Shown here: piece after piece, positions 56,925-64,000 of the stretch
Layout of the letters: every line of letters begins with the position of its first letter
Position numbering within the stretch: position 1 is the stretch's first letter
DNA from: Rhizodiscina lignyota
Lineage: Eukaryota; Ascomycota; Dothideomycetes; Aulographales; Rhizodiscinaceae
Reading direction: 5' to 3'
DNA length: 64,000 nt
NCBI GenBank assembly: GCA_010015805.1
Contig: ML978128.1
Coordinates: 682,001-746,000, forward strand
Notes under the pieces: model-generated
Database searches by the model: none
What the model saw: only the letters and a program-made list of their open reading frames with translations
Told to the model about the DNA's origin: nothing
Program-made: the position numbers and the translations under genes

Positions 56925-57065
56925 CTAGTGCTTGCATTCTTCGCAGGAGCAAGAGCCACCGCAGTTGCCGGCGCAGCCAGGGCAGGAGGAGCAGGTGCTG
57001 TATCAAAAGCGTCAATTTCGATATTTTCTTGTCAGCAAGAGTGGGTTGGCGTACCAGTCAGCCAT
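56925..57065 (-). CDS. Small cysteine-rich metallothionein
   Basis: A two-exon gene coding 27 residues. Exon 1 (57055-57065) is 11 nt, a 57-nt intron (56998-57054, GTACGC...GATACAG) follows, and exon 2 (56925-56997) ends in TAG. The splice forms a cysteine codon (TG+C). Eight cysteines lie at positions 4, 6, 9, 12, 16, 20, 22 and 25, in C-x-C and C-x2-C spacing with Gly/Ser between, and the sequence ends EECKH. Size and pattern match copper-binding fungal metallothioneins (the Neurospora one is about 26 residues with seven cysteines). It would bind Cu(I) or other thiophilic metals in the cytosol. A GGTATAAAG box lies at 57181-57189, some 120 bp upstream. It is too short for ordinary ORF calling. 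Confidence 0.85.
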
Positions 57066-57551
57066 GATTTTGATTGATTAGGCAAAGTTGGAGCTGTTAA
57101 ATACTGGTGTGTTTGTTCTGTTGGAGGTACGGGGTGTCTGTGTATGGAGTTCAGCCCGATTCCACGGCCATCAGGGTAACCTTTATACCCAAGCCGGACA
57201 CCTTCTTGGACAACCCCCCCACCACACTCGTGGATTCCTATCTGCAGCCATCAAGGTTGATCACACCCAATGGCAGGAAGACTGCCCGTACAACCGCGAT
57301 TTCCGAGACAATCTGGCCAACGTGGGATAGCACATGAACGAAATTCACCTTATGACAACAGTGAAATGGCCCTTCTTACGCTACATCTGGATCATATGCT
57401 TGGAAGACTCGTCTCTATCGTGACAAAAGGAACAGTGCACATTACGTATACGAGATCATGCGGACGTGTCAGCTCATGAAAGAGTCCACTTACTCCACGC
57501 CAGAAAATGCTGATATCGGACCGTCCCACCAATCAAGGCAGCGACCATGCA
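57066..57551. other. Metallothionein promoter region
   Basis: 486 bp. On the minus strand a TATA-like GGTATAAAG lies at 57181-57189. Metal- or stress-response elements were not confidently identified. Confidence 0.4.
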
Positions 57552-59282
57552 TCAACCTAGGCCCATCCTCGCCTCATCCCCAATGCCCCAATCATGCTCC
57601 TGCTGCTTGTGGTGCAGCGGAGAATGCACGTCCTCCTCCTCCTCTTCCCTCCTGCCTGTCCCCACGCTTCTCCCACTCCCACTCCCGGCAGCTGCACTCT
57701 TGTCACTCGTCGTGGCACCACTCGAGCGTCTGAACCAGCGCCGTTTCTTCGCACTGGTTGCACTGTCGAGGCTTGCCGTGTCTTCTGGCGCCTGGGAACT
57801 GTACTCCGGTGGTGGATCGTCTGGCGACTTGGACTCTGACTCGTTTTCGGACTGGGCCTCTTTCTCGTTCCCAGACGGGCCAACCTTTGGTGTAGGCGAT
57901 GGCGTTATTTCCGTTGAGGGGGTGACTTCGACCAGCTCGGCGTCGCGGCACCATTTACGGCGGCGGGTGTAGCGGCCCCAGCCGTCCTTATCACGTCTAC
58001 CATTTCTCCACTACCCACGTTTATCAGCGTCACGAGCGGCATGAAGGTAAGAAAAGCAACGTACCTTGTTGTCGTAGTACACCCAGCCCTTCTCCGCGTC
58101 GTCTTTGTCACTCTCATCTATACCTTCCACGTGCCACTGACTCCCTTCAACCCACCGCCACCTGGCATGGCCACCTTCTACTTCGGGCAATGCAAACTGG
58201 TCCTTGGCCTGCGACGGGTTCAGCTCCTCGTCAGTCCAGGAAGCACGCTCATAAGCCAGCATTGAAGAAGTCCACCCAATGCCCAACCAACGCCGCTGAT
58301 TCTCATACAAAGTGAAAGTAAATCGAATTCCAGGAGAAGACGGCTTCCGCTTCGCAACCAACGAGGCAGCGATTTCGTTTGCATTTCTGACCTTTGACGG
58401 AGGCACTGAAGCACCTTCGCTTCCATCTGCACTGACATCCGAGAAGTGCAGACCGGTGATAGCTGCGCAAGCTCGCCGGACCGTCCTCGAACGCCAGAGA
58501 ATAGTGCGTGATACTCGTGCTGGCCGAGAATGCCAGCTGAGAGATATCGTGCCGATGGCTAGGATGACACGCTTCGTGGTGATGAAGTAGAAAGGAGGTA
58601 GTGTAAGCGCGAACCAGATAGGGGACACAAAGAGTATGCGTATGAAGAGTGCTGTTAGAGCAGGTCTAGTAGTAGCAGAGGTCGCAGTCCGCTGGGTGGA
58701 AAGGAAGTCTGTCAGGCGGAGTGCCGGGTCTAGCAGTATGTTGCAGCGGGAGGTAAACAGCTTCAGCTCATCGACAATCTCATCAAGTGACTTGTGGTGA
58801 TGCGTGCTTGGGTCCGAGGGACCGCGTTTGTGTCCTTTCTGTCCCTTCTCGCCAGTCCATCCCGTTGATGAGAGTAAAGAGTATCTCCTTGCGTACATGC
58901 CCAGAATCAGCCCGCTTACCATCACTATCGGTCCTGCCCATCGGATCACTATGTCACCGTATAGAGCCACAGCCCAGAAAGCTGCAACGAGCAGGAAGCT
59001 CTCCCACGGATCTCCGGTGGTCCATGATAGCAACCCAGCAAGCTTGTTCAGAGGTACTATAAACGGATGGGAATACGCAAGAGCTCGTGTGATCTGCGGA
59101 GGTGTAGCGACGAGCAAAGGAGACTTCTGGTGGACTAATATGGTGGAGCGCTGGGCGGCGATGGTCGGATGTCCCAACGTTGCGGGCGAGAAGGCAGCAT
59201 AGGTTGGAGGTTCAGAGCTTGCAACGTTCTGGGAGGAAGAGGCATCGTTCCCGTCGCGTGTCGAGGAGGACATAGATTCCAA
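57552..59282 (-). CDS. Pex30-family peroxisomal/ER membrane protein (dysferlin domain)
   Basis: Relatives (Pex28-Pex32, Pex24 family) shape ER-peroxisome contact sites and regulate peroxisome number and lipid-droplet/peroxisome budding. Exons 58065-59282 and 57552-58010 (54-nt intron) give 558 residues. Seen are a reticulon-like membrane region (about 90-145: FLLVAAFWAVALYGDIVIRW, IVMVSGLILGMYA) and further hydrophobic segments near 215-245. A DysFN-type stretch FTLYENQRRWLGIGWT is followed by the DysFC block WRWVEGSQWHVEG and WVYYDNK-WRNGRRDKDGWGRY, created across the splice. The C-terminal tail is Ser/Glu/Arg-rich. The exact paralogue (Pex30, 31 or 32) cannot be decided by eye. Confidence 0.87.
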
Positions 59283-59934
59283 CCAAGGTAAATCTTTGGA
59301 ACGAATTAGCTATCCGAATAATAGGCTCCAGAGCTGGGTGAGCTCAAGGTCCACTAACCAAGCGCGGCCATGCGCGTCACCGCGTCATCGCACGTGGACT
59401 GAGGAGTACGATTACTTCAAATAGCTAGTCGCAAGTTGTTCTGGCGTGCACTACCAAAGTTTCTGAGCTGGAGTGTAAGTCAAAGTACTTCCGCGAAGCA
59501 AACGCGATAGATTGTCGAAGCTGGATGCTAGTCACAGGTCACAGGGCTCCCCGCATGTGAAAGAGAATGGTGAAAGATATCGGAGTTGTTGTGCCCCGGG
59601 ACAATGCCAAACGGCTTTGATATGCCCAAATTTCATGTCGCGGGACCTCAAATTGTCAACTAGTCTAGGTCCGAATGCTAATATCAGACTGGTTCGCGTT
59701 CACGATATGAAATGCAGCATTCCAAGGTTCCTGCAGCTCGCAGCCGAATGAGGCGCCTAGAGTAAATGTCTTGGCGCCCGCGGCGGAACCAGCGGCGCCA
59801 CAACTTTGATCCGCCGAAAAACTTCACGACTTTGACGGGATCGTGTCTTTGCGCCAGCTCGACAATTTAGCGACCCGACATCGGTCTTAACCGTCTCATT
59901 TCATATTCGGTTGCGTGCCACTCGAGCTCACAGG
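59283..59934. other. Divergent promoter, peroxin and PAM16
   Basis: 652 bp with no gene recognised. A GC-rich imperfect palindrome TTGGCGCCCGCGGCGG...CAGCGGCGCCAC lies at about 59770-59800. Confidence 0.35.
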
Positions 59935-60422
59935 ATGGTATGTGACCTTTCACGCTCCCTCGATCGCTGGCAATTTGCCGCACCCCCGAAGCTAACTGCG
60001 TTCCGCAGGCCCACCGAATAATAACTCAAGTCGTCGTCAGCGGAGCTCGAATACTTGGACGGGCAGTTACAGAGTCCTGGAAACAAGCACAGGCATCACA
60101 ACGGTATGCTGCTGCTGCTGGAAAGCAACCAGGCGGCGCGCAAACCTTTGCATCCTCCGGCCTCACACTCGACGAAGCATGCAAGATTCTCAACGTCGCG
60201 CCACCGAAAGGAGGGAAGACGGACATGAACCAAGTAATGGAGCGGTTCAAGAGGTTATTTGATTCGAATGATCCGAAGAAAGGAGGGAGCTTTTATCTAC
60301 AAAGCAAAATATTACGAGCGAGAGAAAGGATAGAACTTGAAGTAAGGGCGGCGGAGGAGAAAGCAGCGCGAGAGCAGGAACTGAAAGAGACACCTTTTCC
60401 AAAGGTATACAAAGACCGGTAG
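59935..60422 (+). CDS. PAM16: Mitochondrial import motor subunit Pam16/Tim16
   Basis: Pam16 is the J-like regulator that tethers Pam18 to the TIM23 presequence translocase at the matrix side. The start codon alone forms exon 1 (59935-59937). A 71-nt intron (59938-60008, GTATGT...CCGCAG) follows, and exon 2 runs 60009-60422. The product is 138 residues: M-AHRIITQVVVSGARILGRA, then LTLDEACKILNV and NQVMERFKRLFDSNDPKKGG with SFYLQSKILRARERIE. The degenerate J domain lacks HPD, as in all Pam16. A Gly/Ala-rich spacer follows the N-terminal membrane-associated helix. Any caller requiring an ATG in the main exon would miss or mis-start it. Confidence 0.94.
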
Positions 60423-61708
60423 CGGGATCGATGAGGAAGTGCATATCGGCATGTCGAGACGAATTTCGAAATCCAATTCGCCACCATCCAGCGCTCTCGC
60501 ATCTTTCACCTGCTTAAGGCATTCAGCGATGCATCACACCCTCCCATAAAGACATTCTATTGGCATAGCAAGGCGTTGGTGGTATTGTTATGATAATTGT
60601 TGTACAAATACAGGCTTCTGGGGTTGCACAAGTTAAGGCATGTGCGGAGATACCAGTCATCAGCTGGGCGCAAGAGCTTGGGATACTCTCTTCTCATTAT
60701 GTATATAACCTGAAATTTCTGGCGAATAAAGCCCCCGTAAGCCATCCCGCACAGCGGCCCCCGCAGAGTTATCTCACCTTTAATTGACACCTACATACTT
60801 TCCGAATTAACCTCCATCAATCTTCCTTTAATGAGTTCAAACTCTTCTGCTAAACAAACCCGCCGTCTTTCGAGTCCCTAAATCTGGAAAAACCTGGAGT
60901 ATTTTAGCTTGGGCCCTTGTATCCAAAGCCAAAGAGCCATGCATTGCCACATTCGAGGAAATCAAAGAGTTGCACACGCATTGATGGAGCATAATGCAAA
61001 GGCGGAGGAAATGCTACGGCGTGGATTTACTTTCGATGTGGAAATTGATCAACACATTCAATTGCTGGAGCTGAACTCTTTCGGAGGCATGAGTGGAGGA
61101 CGCGCATGTCCTGTACGGCACACAGAATGAAGCGACTTTCGAATTGCACTGTGATAAATTCAAAGGAGAAAGCCGTTCTACAATGTGCGAGTTAAGAGTA
61201 GATACTACCTAGGTAGCCGTGAGCGCATTCAAACATGAGGAGAAGTTTCACGCTCAACGCTACTTTACTGTCTTCCTTCATATGTGTGATGTCTCGAAAG
61301 GTAGAACCGCTAGGAATGTAGGATTTGCCGTTCATACTTGCACAGCTCAATACGGGACTTCTTCAACTTGGAAGCTGCGATAACCGTACCGTATCAAATG
61401 ACCCAGATAGACAGTCGTTGCCTTCTGCTGCAGCCAATTGGCTGCTGCGATGTCGTTCTGCCTCACAAGCTAAACTGGATCCGGAAAGGCCGGCCTTGGC
61501 GTTCAAACAACATTTCTTCATTTCATCAGCGCGCCTCCAACTCTTCTGTTTTCCTCCAACACCTCCACACGAAATTCGCGTCGAGCTTGTGCTGGTGAAT
61601 TTCTTTCGATTTCTCAGTTTCGGTGTACACTCATCGTGGTTTTCCTTTGATGACACCGTTTACTGTGAATTAACATCCCGTTCGCCTTCACTTTCGGAGA
61701 ACACCAAA
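60423..61708. other. Region upstream of TRF4
   Basis: About 1.3 kb. A 73-codon ORF at 60909-61130 is unrecognised. The frame upstream of TRF4 stays open from 61325 but is not family-like, so it is taken as 5' leader. Confidence 0.4.
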
Positions 61709-64000
61709 ATGGCACGCAGGAAGCATGCAGCGCGGTCGCGGTACTCGCGATCACCTTCCCCTCGAGGTCATCCGCCTTGGTGGGGCCAGTCCGGCGATAA
61801 CTATCGTCCACGGCCCCCACCAAGAGCTCGAGAAGACATGTTTCATTTTCATGGACAAGCTTCACGCGGTCAAGGAGATGGTCCCTACAATGACGCACGT
61901 GTTTCGTCTGCATCTTCCAACGGAGCTCGGAACGAAGAGTTCAACTTTCGATCTAATGCTCAAGGCACTGGATTCGAGCGCAGCTTTCCTGGTCCAGTTC
62001 CAAATCACGGCATTCCTACTGGCCCAAGGAGAGATCGCCAAATGCACCGAGGTGGCTTTAAGCCACGTGGTGCGAGTGACCGTGTGATTCTGAAAGCAAG
62101 GCGGGAAACGACTCCAGAGCGCCTATCTGGCATGCAAGAAGGTCATACCAGCTTCAAAGCTCTACAAGATCTCTCCGATAGTGAAGCCGAAATGGAAATT
62201 GCATCGGACGCAGGCTCTGGTATCGATGGTGTCGATGGTCAACCTACTGCAAAGAGGGCCCAAAAGGTGAAGCCTTTCACCGCCGATGAGCTGCCAAAGT
62301 GGTCGAATCCGGACCCGTACACGGCGCTGCCACCACCCGATGAATCGCAGGGGAAGAAGAAGGATATAGTCAAACTTATCCAGAAGGCGAAGATAACCAT
62401 TGAACAGGAGCAGCAAGCAGCGAGTCTCGCTGCTGATAACGCCGATTTCATTTCTTTTGGTCTCGATGAGGACGATGACTTGGTCACTTTTGGATCTATG
62501 AACGAGTCTCTTGGCGGCTTCCCAGGTGCCGCAGCTCCGGATGTAACGCATGCCCAGAAGTTCAGCCATCTGGACAATTTGCACCCCAACAGATCTATGC
62601 GTTCCGCAGCAACGACACTTGAATATGAAAATGACGACACTGAGATCCCTCCTCCGCCTCCTATGCCGCCGCAGCCACAGGTGCACATGGATAGGAACAA
62701 AAACAAGCGCAAGCGCAAGCCAGAGGTTACAGGCCAGATTACAGAGGAGTGGATGGGACAATTGATTGAAAATAACACGCCATGGTGTCGCGCCGATTAC
62801 TCCGAGAGTAAACAGATGACCGATTGGCTTCACCGCGAGATTGTGGACTTCTACGAGTATCTGAAGCCTCAATCTTTCGAGCGAGACAAGCGCGAAAACC
62901 TGATCGATCGTATCTCCAACTCCTTGCAAAAGCGCTTTCCCGGCGGCACACTACACAGTTTCGGCTCTTTTGGTTCTGGGATTTACCTCCCGACCGCTGA
63001 CATGGATCTTGTGTTTTTGTCGCCAGTATTCTCAAGATACAATCAGCCGGCATACACACTAAAGAAAGGTTTCCTGTATCAAGTGAGGCACTGGCTTATA
63101 CAAGAGGGTATTGCGCTTAGTGATGCTGAGTGTATCTTGGGTGCGAAAGTGCCAATCGTCAAATTCACCGACAAGCTCTCCAATATTAAGGTCGACATAT
63201 CCATTGAGAACAACACTGGTCTGATCGCCAATAACACGTTCCGCGCCTGGAAAGAGCAGTTTCCCGCAATGCCCATCATTGCCACGCTCATCAAGCAATT
63301 TTTGCATATGCGCAACCTGAACGAGGTTTTTACAGGCGGCCTGGGTGGCTTTTCCATAACTTGTTTGGTCACTAGCCTATTGCAGCATCTGCCTGCGGCA
63401 CAAAGCGGAAGCATGCGCCCCGAAGAACACCTCGGCGAACTGCTCCTTGACTTCTTCGACTTCTATGGGAACAGGTTTGATCTGAACAAGGTGGTAATCT
63501 CGCTGAATCCTCCCCAATACTTTCCCAAGGTAAGGATCGTTTGTGCGATGTTGGAATTATTGATTGCTTTCAAGAGCTAACGTGTGTATGCGTTATAGTA
63601 CCCCGAGGACGCTCAGAAGAAGCCTGACAGGCTCTGTATTCTGGACCCCAACAGGCCTGCGAACGACATTTCTGGCGGCTCCAGTAAAGCCCAACTTGTT
63701 ATGAGCTTGTTCAGCGAGGCGTATGCCGCAATCTTGAAACGAATGACTTTCCTCGAAAGCAGAGGCATCGAAGGACGCAAGGGAGCCAGTATTCTCGGTT
63801 CAGTCTTTGCTGGTGATTACAGCTCTTTCGAGCACCAGCGTAATCTTCTCGCAAATCTGCCTGAGAGGTAGGACTTGATTATTGGATGCGTTATGGCTTT
63901 GAGAATCAGTTACTCTGAAGTGATTTTAGAGACTACGTCGGAGCTACGGGCTGGCAGCGCCTCCATTACGGTTCATACCAGAACCATGCTGTCAATCAGT
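61709..64000 (+). CDS. Non-canonical poly(A) polymerase Trf4/Cid14 (TRAMP), 3' end outside window
   Basis: The nuclear nucleotidyltransferase of the TRAMP complex adds short A-tails to RNAs for exosome decay. Exons seen are 61709-63529, 63599-63867 and 63930-64000+ (introns 69 and 62 nt). Exon 3 runs off the window. The first ~360 residues are disordered (Arg/Ser start, acidic middle, poly-Pro). The catalytic domain has HSFGSFGSGIYLPTADMDLV (GS motif with DxD), VKVDISIENNTG-type VDIS giving the third aspartate, IKQFLHMRNLNEVFTGGLGG and LLDFFDFYG. The PAP-associated segment follows the first intron (YPEDAQKKPDRLCILDPN, then NDISGGSSK). I chose the ATG at 61709 (MARRKHAARS); an open frame extends to 61325. 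Confidence 0.93.

Noticed and set aside
61325-61708. In-frame 128-codon N-terminal extension of TRF4
   Set aside because: The extension is unlike the family, while MARRKHAARS at 61709 begins a typical Arg/Ser-rich start; treated as 5' leader.

Overview
The window is nuclear DNA of a filamentous ascomycete (Pezizomycotina). Genes are densely packed on both strands and have many short introns, mostly 42-71 nt, with GT...CTAAC/CTAAT...AG signals. The gene set is fungal: DASH subunit Dad4, the Con7 zinc-finger regulator, a UstYa-type DUF3328 protein, a fused ThiD-TenA thiamine enzyme, a Pex30-type peroxin and a metallothionein. Placement in the Dothideomycetes is only an inference from the feel of the proteins. 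Exon joins were worked out by hand from splice signals and reading frame; no alignment was run.

Layout: 1-490 is a degenerate ~110-bp tandem repeat. 0.65-4.5 kb: UTP17/NAN1 (rRNA processing) divergent from RPB10. 4.7-7.0 kb: a UstYa-like oxidase gene and a tiny secreted Cys/Pro-rich peptide whose core is flanked by dibasic sites. 8.5-12.4 kb: IES6, DAD4 and ARP5; Ies6 and Arp5 are direct partners in the INO80 remodeller. 13.4-20.8 kb: an SDR enzyme, ribosomal protein S16, an RCC1-repeat (Ats1-like) protein, checkpoint clamp subunit Rad9 and an F-box/LRR protein. 21-23.3 kb: a mitochondrial PPR protein. 23.3-32.8 kb is gene-poor and holds only the CON7 transcription factor with a very long upstream region. 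32.8-40.8 kb: DBP2 RNA helicase with an exceptionally long internal intron, the 12-exon THI20-type gene and a kinesin-6-like motor. 41.2-50.7 kb: a FAR1/MULE-type DNA-binding protein, a 2-oxoglutarate oxygenase, pantothenate kinase, a RING-CH membrane E3 ligase and TFIIIC subunit Tfc6/Sfc6. 51-57 kb: a paraoxonase-like protein, a tRNA-Ala(UGC)-like gene beside a degenerate tandem repeat, a short F-box protein, a class-C beta-lactamase-fold hydrolase and a 27-residue metallothionein. 57.5-64 kb: a Pex30-family peroxin, PAM16/TIM16 and the start of the TRF4 non-canonical poly(A) polymerase, which runs off the window.

Most of the window is conserved housekeeping sequence. The parts most worth a second look are the DUF3328 plus dibasic-flanked peptide pair, the ARP5/IES6 linkage with DAD4 between them, the start-codon-only exons of DAD4 and PAM16, the long DBP2 intron, the small metallothionein, the repeat-associated tRNA, and the isolated CON7 locus.
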